Positions 1 to 7,143 of a stretch of DNA of 31,097 nt are shown here, one piece after another. Source of the stretch: JBBIGV01 sp037447335 (GTDB lineage: Bacteria; Bacteroidota; Ignavibacteria; Ignavibacteriales; Ignavibacteriaceae); assembly GCA_037447335.1 (NCBI GenBank), contig JBBIGV010000036.1, positions 1 to 31,097 on the forward strand, written 5' to 3'. How positions within the stretch are numbered: position 1 is the first letter of the stretch; every line of letters starts with the position of its first letter. The notes below the pieces were generated by a model. That model ran no database searches. It had not been told where the DNA came from and worked only from the letters and a program-made list of their open reading frames with translations. Made by a program: the position numbers and the translations under genes.

Positions 1-59
1 TCTGTATGGGATTTAGCGCATAACTAAAATAAAAGTCCATCTTATTTTCAATAAATCCT

Positions 60-67
60 TAAATTTG
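60..67 (+). promoter_or_regulatory. Candidate TAnnTTTG promoter element before miaE
   Basis: The octamer TAAATTTG matches the Bacteroidota -7 consensus TAnnTTTG. It ends 4 bp before the ATG at 72, so transcription would start at or very near the start codon, giving a leaderless or nearly leaderless mRNA. There is no TTG at the expected upstream distance, so this is a weak call. Confidence 0.3.
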
Positions 68-71
68 CTCT

Positions 72-647
72 ATGCTTTGTCTTAAATGTGAAACAAATCC
101 CGAATGGATAAAAACGGCTATCGATAATCTTACGGATGTAATGATTGATCATGCTCACTGTGAGAAAAAAGCCGCAGCTACGGGAATGAGTCTGCTTTCT
201 ACTTACTCTGAAAAAACGGAAATCTCTCTTGAGATGTCAGACCTGGTTGAGGAAGAAATAAATCATTACAGATCGGTGGTAAAAATACTTAGCGGTAAAG
301 GCATAATTTTAACCAAAGATGCCGGCGATCCGTATGCAAAGGAGCTTCTTTCAAATTTAAGAACTCACGAACCGGCAAGATTGCTCGACAGGCTTTTAAC
401 TGCCGGAATTATCGAAGCACGTTCTTGTGAAAGGCTTCAATTACTTGCAAAGCATATTGAGGATACTAACCTCAGGAAATTTTATGACGACCTTTCGGCA
501 AGCGAGGCAGGACATTATATGACATTTGTTAAACTCGCTAAGCTTTATTTTGATGAGGCTGAAGTTAAAAGCAGACTGGATGAGTTAACAGAAATCGAAA
601 GCAAAATAGTCAGAGCACTACCAAATATTCCAACAATGCACGGATGA
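72..647 (+). CDS. miaE: tRNA-(ms2io6A)-hydroxylase MiaE
   Basis: This is a ferritin-like diiron monooxygenase that hydroxylates the isopentenyl side chain of ms2i6A37 in tRNA, using O2. The 191-residue protein has the expected length and the full set of carboxylate/histidine ligands of a four-helix diiron bundle: E31 in 'DHAHCEKKAA', E62/H65 in 'EEEINHYR', E115 in 'IIEARSCERL', and E145/H148 in 'SEAGHY'. The opening (Leu-rich, then 'T-N-P-E-W') matches the usual family N-terminus, so the ATG at 72 is probably right although it has no Shine-Dalgarno. The next gene begins 3 nt after the stop, suggesting one transcript. The requirement for O2 implies at least occasional aerobic life. Identification is strong from the motif set. 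Confidence 0.92.
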   Translation: MLCLKCETNPEWIKTAIDNLTDVMIDHAHCEKKAAATGMSLLSTYSEKTEISLEMSDLVEEEINHYRSVVKILSGKGIILTKDAGDPYAKELLSNLRTHEPARLLDRLLTAGIIEARSCERLQLLAKHIEDTNLRKFYDDLSASEAGHYMTFVKLAKLYFDEAEVKSRLDELTEIESKIVRALPNIPTMHG

Positions 648-650
648 TAA

Positions 651-1205
651 ATGAAAAAGTTAAATCTCGGCTGCGGTAACGACATTAAAGAAGGTTACGT
701 CAATATTGATATTGTTGATTACGGGGGTAACATGATCCACGATATAAATTCATTTCCATATCCGTTCCCCGATAATGATTTTGATGAGATATATGCTTCA
801 CATGTTCTTGAGCACGCAGATAATTTTAATAAAACCATTACAGAGCTTTACCGTATTCTAAAGCCGGGGGGAATATTAATTGTTTTTGCTCCTTTCTTCC
901 TTAATACAAAATATTTTGGCGATCCCGATCATAAAATTCCTTTTTCAATCAGAACGTTTGATAATTACGAATACATTGGCAGCAGGAAATTAAAGTTCTA
1001 CGAAAAGTGGAAGTTGAATCATCGGACCAACTACGAAACAGGCGCACAGTTTGAAGTGCTGGAAAAAAAATTCATCACCTCACATTTTGCTGCGTTAAAA
1101 TGGATGGATATTATAGTTAATATTGAACCGGTGATTTACGAAAGATTTTTTGCCGGTATTTTTTCACCGGAAGAGGTATATTTTAAGCTGAAGGCTGTGA
1201 AATAA
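651..1205 (+). CDS. Class I SAM-dependent methyltransferase
   Basis: A 184-residue methyltransferase of the Methyltransf_11 type. The glycine-rich SAM loop 'LNLGCGNDIKEGYVNID' lies at residues 4-20, the acidic ribose-binding end of beta 2 is in 'NIDI', and a post-motif 'DEIYASHVLEHADNF' (around residues 45-59) followed by 'ELYRILKPGGILIVFAPF' is typical of small-molecule, lipid or sugar methyltransferases. The substrate cannot be told from sequence. It follows miaE with only 3 nt between stop and start, so the two are probably co-transcribed, but a role in tRNA modification is not supported by any RNA-binding domain. Its stop abuts the convergent DUF423 gene with no gap. Confidence 0.85.
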   Translation: MKKLNLGCGNDIKEGYVNIDIVDYGGNMIHDINSFPYPFPDNDFDEIYASHVLEHADNFNKTITELYRILKPGGILIVFAPFFLNTKYFGDPDHKIPFSIRTFDNYEYIGSRKLKFYEKWKLNHRTNYETGAQFEVLEKKFITSHFAALKWMDIIVNIEPVIYERFFAGIFSPEEVYFKLKAVK

Positions 1206-1589
1206 TTACTTTTTTTCTGTTATAGTATTAACTCTTTTCAAAGCTATCCGGATCAGAGACAGCCAGCCAATAATAAAACTTACACCGCCAAAAGGGGTAA
1301 TCATCGCCAGAGATTTAATACCAGTAATTACATAAGTATAGAGTGAAAACGAAAACAGGAAAATCCCTATTGAAAAAAATACGAGTGGAAAGGTAAAATT
1401 CCTTTTAGAATTTACTGCTATGGCAACTATTACGACTGAGTGAACCAAATGATACAAAACACCCGTTTCAAAAGTTTTCATCAAATCAGCAGAAACCTGT
1501 TCACGCAATCCATGAGATCCAAACGCTCCGATGGATACTGCCAGGAATCCAAATATTCCACCGATTGTTATCCAGACTTTGTCATTCAT
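1206..1589 (-). CDS. DUF423 family inner-membrane protein
   Basis: A 127-residue, four-helix integral membrane protein. The N-terminal 'GGIFGFLAVSIGAFGSHGL' and the following 'TFETGVLYHLVHSVVIVAIA' are the family hallmarks (E. coli YgdD-like). Hydrophobic segments lie near residues 5-23, 42-60, 66-86 and 90-115. The central Gly-rich stretch 'MITPFGGVSFIIGWL' is also typical. The molecular function of the family is not established. The gene converges on the methyltransferase (stops abut) and diverges from the OB-fold gene at 1671, with 81 bp of shared upstream sequence in which I see no clear promoter. Confidence 0.85.
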   Translation of the reverse strand: MNDKVWITIGGIFGFLAVSIGAFGSHGLREQVSADLMKTFETGVLYHLVHSVVIVAIAVNSKRNFTFPLVFFSIGIFLFSFSLYTYVITGIKSLAMITPFGGVSFIIGWLSLIRIALKRVNTITEKK

Positions 1590-1670
1590 TATTATACTTC
1601 CTATTTCATTGAACTGATAAAGTAAAAATTACTAATTTAACACTCCAATAACTCATAAATATTTACAGAC

Positions 1671-2018
1671 ATGAAACAAACACAAAAACTTATTTTACCG
1701 GCACTGATAGTAGTTGCCGCAATTCTCGTTTATTTTTTATACTTTTCTCCTAAAAAAGACCTTGGTCTTTTTTCAGATTTCGATCCGAACAACAATGCCA
1801 ATAAAGATATTCGTGTTATTTATGTTGTTGAAAAAGGAGTCAGAATGGACCCACAATCCGGTGGTTCATTATTCTATGCAAGAGACCGAGACGGAATTGA
1901 AATGTTGATACAGGGTCCCAGAGATTTACCTCCGGGAATGTCGGAAGCTGAAAGCATTGTATTACGTGGTCATCTGCACCACGAATATTTCCATGCTGCC
2001 GGCGTGTATGCTGATTAA
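1671..2018 (+). CDS. Membrane-anchored CcmE-like OB-fold protein
   Basis: A 115-residue protein with one N-terminal membrane helix (about residues 7-24) followed by a small beta-rich domain. The pattern 'FYARDRDGIEMLIQG..DLPPGM...ESIVLRGHL....FHAAGV' resembles the OB-fold of the cytochrome c maturation haem chaperone CcmE (aDxxg-xixVxYxGxlPxxFxeGxxVvvxGxl-xxxxFxAxxv). The chain stops right after the strand that in CcmE precedes the covalent haem-binding 'HDENY' segment, so that histidine handle is missing. It could be a truncated CcmE paralogue or another OB-fold protein. uvrB starts 20 bp downstream on the same strand, so the two may be co-transcribed. The fold assignment is moderately secure and the function unknown. 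Confidence 0.55.
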   Translation: MKQTQKLILPALIVVAAILVYFLYFSPKKDLGLFSDFDPNNNANKDIRVIYVVEKGVRMDPQSGGSLFYARDRDGIEMLIQGPRDLPPGMSEAESIVLRGHLHHEYFHAAGVYAD

Positions 2019-2038
2019 ACTATCACTTTAATCATCAG

Positions 2039-4054
2039 ATGGAAAATTTCAGGTTAGTCTCATCTTACAAGCCTTCAGGTGATCAGCCAAAAGCGATTAA
2101 AGAACTTGCAGAAGGACTGAGACGGGGCGATAAATTTCAAACTCTGCTTGGAGTAACAGGCAGCGGGAAAACTTTTTCCATATCAAATGTAATTCAGCAG
2201 TTAAACAAGCCCGCATTGATCATATCACACAATAAAACATTAGCTGCACAACTGTATTCTGAATTCAGATCGTTCTTCCCTGATGATTCGGTTGAGTTCT
2301 TTATCAGCTATTATGATTATTACCAGCCTGAAGCTTACGTTGTTAAAAGTGATCTCTATATCGAAAAAGATTTTTCGATCAATGAAGAAATAGACCGGCT
2401 GAGATTAAAAGCAACAACTGCGCTTATCGAAGGCAGAAGAAATGTAATTGTTGTTGCCAGTGTAAGCTGCATCTATGGTATAGGCGCACCGCAGCAATTT
2501 GCCGATCAGATTATCTTTGTAAGAAAAGGGGAAAAGCATCCGAAGAAAAAACTGCTCCGTGAACTGATAGATATTCATTACATCCGTAATGATCATGAAT
2601 TTAACCGCGGTACTTTCCGTGCCCGCGGGGATGTGGTAGAAATAATCCCTGCTTACCAGTATGAAGAAGCTGTTCGAATCGAATTCTGGGACGATGAAAT
2701 TGAAAAACTTTCTATGATTGACTCAATTACAGGTGAAGTATTGCGTGAAATTGATTCCGCCCCCATTTATCCTGCAAAATATTTTGTAACTGACAGAGAG
2801 CAGGTTCAGAAAGCAATTCATAACATCGAAATAGAGTTAAAGGAAAGATTGGAATATTTTCGTTCACAGGAAAAGTATATCGAGGCGCAAAGACTTGAGC
2901 AGCGAACCCGCTTTGATATCGAAATGATGAAGGAAATTGGTTACTGCTCCGGTATTGAGAATTATTCAAGGCATCTTGATGGAAGGGAACCGGGTTCGCG
3001 TCCGCATACACTGTTTGATTATTTCCCGAAAGATTTTCTCTTAATTGTGGATGAATCACACGTGACGGTTCCGCAGATCAGGGGGATGTATAACGGGGAC
3101 AGGGCAAGAAAAGAAACTTTGGTTGAATATGGTTTCCGGTTACCATCTGCACTCGATAATCGACCTATGAAGTTTGAAGAATTTGAATCACTCTTAAACC
3201 AGGTAATTTTTGTAAGCGCAACACCGGCAGATTTTGAACTTGAGAGAAGCGGCGGTGTAATTGTTGAACAGATAATTCGGCCCACCGGTCTGATTGATCC
3301 GCAGATAATTGTTCGCCCGGTTAAAGGACAAATTGACGATTTGATTGCCGAAATCAGACTTCGAAAAGAAAAGAAAGAAAGAGTACTGGTTACAACTCTT
3401 ACAAAAAAAATGGCTGAAGATCTTTCCGATTATCTTGATAAAATCGGAATCGGGGTTCGGTATATTCACAGCGATATAGAATCACTTGAAAGAGTTGAAA
3501 TTCTTCGCGATTTAAGACTAGGTGAATTTGATGTGCTTGTTGGTGTTAATCTTCTGAGAGAAGGGCTTGACCTGCCGGAAGTTTCTCTTGTTGCAATTAT
3601 TGATGCAGATAAAGAAGGTTTCCTTCGCAGTGAGCGTTCTCTTATGCAAACCGCCGGAAGGACTGCGCGTAATGTGAACGGCACGGTTATTATGTATGCT
3701 GATAAAATTACCAATTCAATGCAGAAGATGATCGAAGAAACCGAAAGACGCAGAAAACTTCAGATGGAGTACAATAAAGAACTCGGCATTGAGCCTAAAA
3801 CCATTTATAAAAGTATGGAAGAAATTCTTTCTTCCACTTCGATAGCAGATGTACGAAGAAAAGAGAAAAAACCGGAATACTTTTTTTCAAAAGTTGCAGA
3901 GCCGATTCTTAAATATATGAGCGTTGATCAGAAGCAGGATTTGATAGAGCAGTTAACAGAGCAGATGTATCAGGCAGCAAAAGACATGGAATTTGAACGC
4001 GCCGCATCGCTGAGGGATGAAATTCAAAGACTAAAAAAGATGACAAAGTCATAA
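2039..4054 (+). CDS. uvrB: Excinuclease ABC subunit UvrB
   Basis: The damage-verification helicase of nucleotide excision repair, which is loaded by UvrA and recruits UvrC. The 671-residue protein is of normal length. Visible motifs in order: Walker A 'GVTGSGKT' at residues 38-45; the flexible beta-hairpin start 'YYDYYQPEAYV' near residues 92-102 that inserts between DNA strands; 'LLIVDESHVT' (Walker B) near residue 340; 'VSATPADFE' motif III; 'GVNLLREGLDLPEVSLVAI' and 'QTAGRTARN' (motif VI) in the second RecA domain; and a C-terminal UVR coiled-coil motif 'QAAKDMEFERAASLRDEI' that contacts UvrC. No Shine-Dalgarno is present. It converges on truA with a 7-bp gap. Confidence 0.98.
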   Translation: MENFRLVSSYKPSGDQPKAIKELAEGLRRGDKFQTLLGVTGSGKTFSISNVIQQLNKPALIISHNKTLAAQLYSEFRSFFPDDSVEFFISYYDYYQPEAYVVKSDLYIEKDFSINEEIDRLRLKATTALIEGRRNVIVVASVSCIYGIGAPQQFADQIIFVRKGEKHPKKKLLRELIDIHYIRNDHEFNRGTFRARGDVVEIIPAYQYEEAVRIEFWDDEIEKLSMIDSITGEVLREIDSAPIYPAKYFVTDREQVQKAIHNIEIELKERLEYFRSQEKYIEAQRLEQRTRFDIEMMKEIGYCSGIENYSRHLDGREPGSRPHTLFDYFPKDFLLIVDESHVTVPQIRGMYNGDRARKETLVEYGFRLPSALDNRPMKFEEFESLLNQVIFVSATPADFELERSGGVIVEQIIRPTGLIDPQIIVRPVKGQIDDLIAEIRLRKEKKERVLVTTLTKKMAEDLSDYLDKIGIGVRYIHSDIESLERVEILRDLRLGEFDVLVGVNLLREGLDLPEVSLVAIIDADKEGFLRSERSLMQTAGRTARNVNGTVIMYADKITNSMQKMIEETERRRKLQMEYNKELGIEPKTIYKSMEEILSSTSIADVRRKEKKPEYFFSKVAEPILKYMSVDQKQDLIEQLTEQMYQAAKDMEFERAASLRDEIQRLKKMTKS

Positions 4055-4061
4055 TTATTCC

Positions 4062-4916
4062 TCAAAACGGGTTAAGGTTTTTAAACATTGGTTTTTCAGT
4101 ATTTATGTTGATCGCAGTTTCACCTTTGCTGTATGAAACCCCTGCGAGGAACAATCCGGACGGAGGTGCAGTGTATTTTGCAGGTACATTTGTTCGGTTC
4201 TTAAGAAAGAATTCCAGATCATTAATAGTTAGTTTTCCACGCCCGATTTCTGTGAGAACGCCAACCATTCTGCGAACCATTTTCCATAAAAAATGAGAGC
4301 CGGTTAAACAGATAAGTATCATTTCATCTTTTTCTGATAGGTACACATTTTCAATTAATACTTTGGTTGATTTTTCTTCCGGGTCTTTATCACAAAATGA
4401 TATAAAGTCGTGCATTCCAATAAATAACTTCGAAGCATCATTCATTGCCTTGAAATTCAATTTATCCTTAATCCACCAGACATAATTTTTCCAGAATGCG
4501 GTTCGTCTTTTAGAAATTCGGTAAATGTAAGTTCTGTTGATCGCGCTGAATCGTGAATGAAAATTTTTACCGGCCTTTTCAACTCCCAGAATGTTAATAT
4601 CAGGAGGGAGTAAATCATTCAATTTCATTTTGATGATTTCAGGCGCAAGCATTGTTTTAACATCAAGGTGAGCTACCTGTTTGATAGCATGAACACCGGC
4701 ATCAGTCCTGCCCGAACCTTGTATATCCGGCTTTTCACCACTAAATATTTTTTCTGCTGCTTTTAATAATTCACCCTGTATTGTGCGTACATTTGGCTGC
4801 ATCTGCCAACCGCTGTAGCGGGTCCCATCATATTCAATATAAAGCTTAAAACGTGTGAATGAGTTAGGGAATTTCTTTCTGCCGGTATTAGTCAATTTGG
4901 ATTTCTTCTTCGGCAT
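4062..4916 (-). CDS. truA: tRNA pseudouridine(38-40) synthase TruA
   Basis: Isomerises uridines 38-40 in the anticodon stem-loop of many tRNAs. The catalytic aspartate is in 'GSGRTDAGVHA', the N-terminal 'YIEYDGTRYSGWQMQPN..TIQGELL' is the TruA signature, and 'FLWKMVRRMVG' near the C-terminus is the second conserved block. I take the ATG at 4916. The frame stays open upstream to an ATG at 4922 and a GTG at 4934, but none has a clear Shine-Dalgarno and the upstream part overlaps queD further. The chosen start gives 284 residues with a basic, Lys-rich N-terminal tail. It overlaps the end of queD by about 29 nt and is the last gene of the queE-MNT-HEPN-queD-truA operon. Confidence 0.94.
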   Translation of the reverse strand: MPKKKSKLTNTGRKKFPNSFTRFKLYIEYDGTRYSGWQMQPNVRTIQGELLKAAEKIFSGEKPDIQGSGRTDAGVHAIKQVAHLDVKTMLAPEIIKMKLNDLLPPDINILGVEKAGKNFHSRFSAINRTYIYRISKRRTAFWKNYVWWIKDKLNFKAMNDASKLFIGMHDFISFCDKDPEEKSTKVLIENVYLSEKDEMILICLTGSHFLWKMVRRMVGVLTEIGRGKLTINDLEFFLKNRTNVPAKYTAPPSGLFLAGVSYSKGETAININTEKPMFKNLNPF

Positions 4917-5304
4917 AATCATCGGGGGATTCACATATACGAACTTTTATTTTATGAATGTTAGAAGGTAAACCTGCTGACCTGATTTCATCAAGAAAAT
5001 ATTTGCAGATATTTTCTGCTGTAGATTGAAAGCCGACCACTACTTTTTTAGAATTTAGTTTATCAAGAAACTCTATTACTTCTTTATCTTCTGCATAAAC
5101 AAGAAAAGCATGATCAAGTTTATCAACAATCGGATTAATTATTTGCTTAAGATCATAATAGTCGAGCACCATCCCATTTGTATCAGGTTCTCCCTCAAGC
5201 TCAACGGTCATTTTATATGAATGACCATGAATATTCTTACAGTTGCCGAAATGTTCCGGCAGTCTGTGTCCCATTTCCCAGGTAAATTCTTTAGCGATTT
5301 TCAT
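4888..5304 (-). CDS. queD: 6-carboxy-tetrahydropterin synthase QueD
   Basis: Converts 7,8-dihydroneopterin triphosphate to 6-carboxy-5,6,7,8-tetrahydropterin in the queuosine (preQ0) pathway. The 138-residue length fits. Zinc ligands are H13 in 'MGHRLPEH' and H26/H28 in 'NIHGHSY', with catalytic C22 three residues before 'HGH'. 'KLDHAFL' (near residue 67) and the glutamate of 'RICESPDDY' complete the active site. Its ATG overlaps the HEPN stop by 4 nt (ATGA), implying translational coupling. QueE, which uses the QueD product, is encoded two genes upstream in the same operon. queC and queF are not in this window. Confidence 0.95.
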   Translation of the reverse strand: MKIAKEFTWEMGHRLPEHFGNCKNIHGHSYKMTVELEGEPDTNGMVLDYYDLKQIINPIVDKLDHAFLVYAEDKEVIEFLDKLNSKKVVVGFQSTAENICKYFLDEIRSAGLPSNIHKIKVRICESPDDYAEEEIQID

Positions 5305-5711
5305 AATATATTCTCTGCCGAAAAGATTAACGGTTTAAGAGTATTAAGAAATTGTTTACATGTTTTTAGCCTGTCTTTGACATATTGATAATCGAAGCCG
5401 ATGAGTGCGATATAATCGCTTTCCTGCCTGTCCTCAAAAAGATGGTCATAAAAATTTCCCCATTGAATATCTATTAAACCGGATTTAATAAATTCACGAT
5501 GAAAAGCAGAACGTACTGCGGAATGTATTTTAAATGATATTCTTCTATCCAGCAGCAACGCACTTACTGCATAAAATGCAGCATAGTAAATGCGATTCAT
5601 AGCGAATGTAAGCGAATCAGCCTGGAGTTCTCTTTCAGCTGAGGCAATACTATCTTCGGCTTTTGACCACCAGTACCGAATAACGTTATGACGATGTAAT
5701 TCCTCGCTCAC
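5301..5711 (-). CDS. HEPN-domain protein paired with MNT nucleotidyltransferase
   Basis: A 136-residue all-helical protein of the HEPN superfamily (COG1895-like). The core 'FAMNRIYYAAFYAVSALLL' (residues 36-54) and 'KIHSAVRSAFHREF' (61-74), then 'LFEDRQESDY', match the usual 'NRxYYAAFxAxxALL ... tHsgvxxxF ... RqxaDY' pattern. HEPN partners of MNT proteins include RNases that act on tRNA or mRNA. An R57-x5-H63 pair ('RISFKIH') is reminiscent of the catalytic Rx4-6H motif, but I cannot be sure it is the catalytic pair in this subfamily. The start codon is GTG at 5711, overlapping the MNT stop by 4 nt (GTGA). The gene's own stop overlaps the queD ATG by 4 nt, so it is tightly embedded in the queuosine operon. 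Confidence 0.82.
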   Translation of the reverse strand: MSEELHRHNVIRYWWSKAEDSIASAERELQADSLTFAMNRIYYAAFYAVSALLLDRRISFKIHSAVRSAFHREFIKSGLIDIQWGNFYDHLFEDRQESDYIALIGFDYQYVKDRLKTCKQFLNTLKPLIFSAENIL

Positions 5712-6052
5712 AACTGTACCCCATCCCGTACAATTTCATGTTTAATAGGAAGAACCGAATATGGTCCGTTTTCCCAACTACTCTCATCCAATACTAATGT
5801 ACTGAAGTTAGTGTTAAATTTTAGATTAGTTTCAAAAACGATGTCTGTGATTTCATGTCGTTTCAATCTCTCCATTGGATGCGAGGTAATTATCAGCAAA
5901 TCTATGTCAGAAGTATTATCAGATTCGCTTCTTGATACAGATCCAAAAAGCGTAATTGATTTTATGTCGAAAGATTCCATAAGCCTCTTTTTAAGTTCAC
6001 TTAAAGCGCTTCTCTCGCTTATCGTTAATTGGAGTTCATCAATACTTTTCAT
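5708..6052 (-). CDS. MNT-type minimal nucleotidyltransferase (antitoxin-like)
   Basis: A 114-residue minimal nucleotidyltransferase of the Pol-beta fold. The signature 'FGSVSR' (residues 36-41) followed by 'SDIDLLIIT' (48-56) gives G37-S38 and metal-binding D49 and D51. A third carboxylate is not obvious: the strand that often carries it reads 'NFSTLVL'. In characterised MNT-HEPN systems the MNT partner neutralises the HEPN RNase, in some cases by AMPylation; here that is inference. It precedes the HEPN gene with a 4-nt overlap and follows queE after 36 nt that contain a perfect 7-bp inverted repeat (6068-6083), a possible operator. Confidence 0.85.
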   Translation of the reverse strand: MKSIDELQLTISERSALSELKKRLMESFDIKSITLFGSVSRSESDNTSDIDLLIITSHPMERLKRHEITDIVFETNLKFNTNFSTLVLDESSWENGPYSVLPIKHEIVRDGVQL

Positions 6053-6067
6053 TTACAAACTTCTTTC

Positions 6068-6083
6068 TTTATCATTTGATAAA
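6068..6083. promoter_or_regulatory. Inverted repeat between queE and the MNT gene
   Basis: TTTATCA - TT - TGATAAA: perfect 7-bp arms with a 2-bp centre, located 16 bp upstream of the MNT start codon and just after the queE stop. The position and symmetry suit an operator for autoregulation of the MNT-HEPN pair, but AT-rich DNA makes such palindromes fairly common. Confidence 0.35.
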
Positions 6084-6088
6084 ATCAC

Positions 6089-6727
6089 TCAAACACCTTT
6101 TGTTTCCGGATGCCATATAAATTTATGCATTTGCAATTGGAATCGTACATTAAGATTATCTTCAAGAATCCAGTTTACAAGCGTAACCGGTTCAAGTTCA
6201 CCGAAAATTACCGAAAACAGAACTTCGCATCTATCAGACAATTGATATTTCGAAATAATTTCTTTAGACCAGTCATAATCTTCCCGTGTGCCAATAACGA
6301 ATTTAACTTCATCGGAGTTTTTCAGGTAATTTATGTTATCATATAAATTCCTGTTCATCATCTCACTTGAAGGGCATTTCAAATCCATAATAATTTTAAC
6401 TGCAGGATCAATGTCTTTTATAGTTAAAGCGCCGCTGGTTTCAAGCAGCACTTCATAACCGGCATCACATAATTCTTTCATCAATGTAATGGATTCAGTT
6501 TGAACCAACGGTTCACCGCCGGTAACCTCAACGAAGTTACAATTGTATTTTTTTACTTCGTTCAGAATCTCTCTCAGGCTCATTTCTTTGCCTTCATAAA
6601 AGGCATATTCTGTATCGCAATATCTGCATCTGAGGTTGCAATAAGTCAACCTGATGAAGACACAGGGAAGCCCGGCTTTGGTTCCTTCACCCTGAATAGA
6701 AAAATATATTTCGTTAACCTTGAGCAT
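6089..6727 (-). CDS. queE: 7-carboxy-7-deazaguanine synthase QueE
   Basis: A radical SAM enzyme that contracts 6-carboxy-tetrahydropterin (the QueD product) to 7-carboxy-7-deazaguanine on the way to preQ0 and queuosine. The 212-residue protein starts with the family-typical 'VNEIYFSIQGEGTKAGLPCVFIRL', and the [4Fe-4S] cysteines are C30, C34 and C37 in 'CNLRCRYC' (Cx3Cx2C, the QueE spacing with Tyr before the third Cys). 'VEVTGGEPLVQ' is the SAM-binding GGE motif, and 'LQMHKFIWHPETKGV' at the end is typical. It is the first gene of the minus-strand operon and shares a 126-bp divergent promoter region with rpsT. I see no preQ1 riboswitch in its leader. Confidence 0.95.
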   Translation of the reverse strand: MLKVNEIYFSIQGEGTKAGLPCVFIRLTYCNLRCRYCDTEYAFYEGKEMSLREILNEVKKYNCNFVEVTGGEPLVQTESITLMKELCDAGYEVLLETSGALTIKDIDPAVKIIMDLKCPSSEMMNRNLYDNINYLKNSDEVKFVIGTREDYDWSKEIISKYQLSDRCEVLFSVIFGELEPVTLVNWILEDNLNVRFQLQMHKFIWHPETKGV

Positions 6728-6783
6728 ATTCGATTTTTAGCCTATATCTTGCAAAATTTCGCATAAAATTACGAAAGTCTGAT

Positions 6784-6814
6784 TTGACATCAAATTACCC
6801 TTTACCTATATTTG
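6784..6814 (+). promoter_or_regulatory. Promoter of rpsT
   Basis: TTGACA at 6784-6789 and TATATTTG at 6807-6814. Read as a Bacteroidota promoter this is TTG-N20-TAnnTTTG. Read as a sigma-70 type it is TTGACA-N17-TATATT, a near-perfect match by either rule. Transcription would begin near 6819-6822, about 32-35 nt before the rpsT ATG. Confidence 0.7.
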
Positions 6815-6853
6815 GCTGCAATTTTTTGAAATAATTATAAAGGTTAATATTTA

Positions 6854-7117
6854 ATGGCTACTCATAAATCAGCAAAGAAGAGGATCCGCAGTTCAGAAAA
6901 AAAGAGAATGATTAATAAGATGAGCGAATCAAAGATGAAAACGATGTATAAAAAGGTATTGGAAACTACTGATAAAGCTGATGTCGAAAAATTGTATAAA
7001 GAAACAGTTGCAGTTCTTGATAAAAGTGCAGCAAAAAGCAGAATTCATAAAAATACTGCCGCCCGCAGAAAATCAGCTTTAACAAAACACCTCAACACTG
7101 TTCTAGCTGCAAAGTAA
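6854..7117 (+). CDS. rpsT: 30S ribosomal protein S20
   Basis: An 87-residue, Lys/Arg-rich helical protein that binds 16S rRNA in the 30S subunit. The opening 'MATHKSAKKRIRSSEKKR' and the later 'KSRIHKNTAARRKSALTKHLN' (about residues 60-80) are diagnostic of bS20. It is monocistronic: a strong promoter lies upstream, and a 118-bp element with inverted repeats and a T-run, probably acting as terminator, lies downstream. The ATG at 6854 has no Shine-Dalgarno; the leader is AT-rich, as expected for this lineage. Confidence 0.97.
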   Translation: MATHKSAKKRIRSSEKKRMINKMSESKMKTMYKKVLETTDKADVEKLYKETVAVLDKSAAKSRIHKNTAARRKSALTKHLNTVLAAK

Positions 7118-7143
7118 ACTACAATTTTTTTTGTTTGAATTAT

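Noticed and set aside
2405..3714. Several 60-110 codon frames opposite uvrB
   Set aside because: They are antisense shadows of a highly conserved gene, with no start signals or family resemblance.
6728..6853. preQ1 riboswitch upstream of queE
   Set aside because: I looked for the hairpin plus A-rich tail pattern on the minus strand and found neither; the region is mostly the rpsT promoter and AT-rich spacer.
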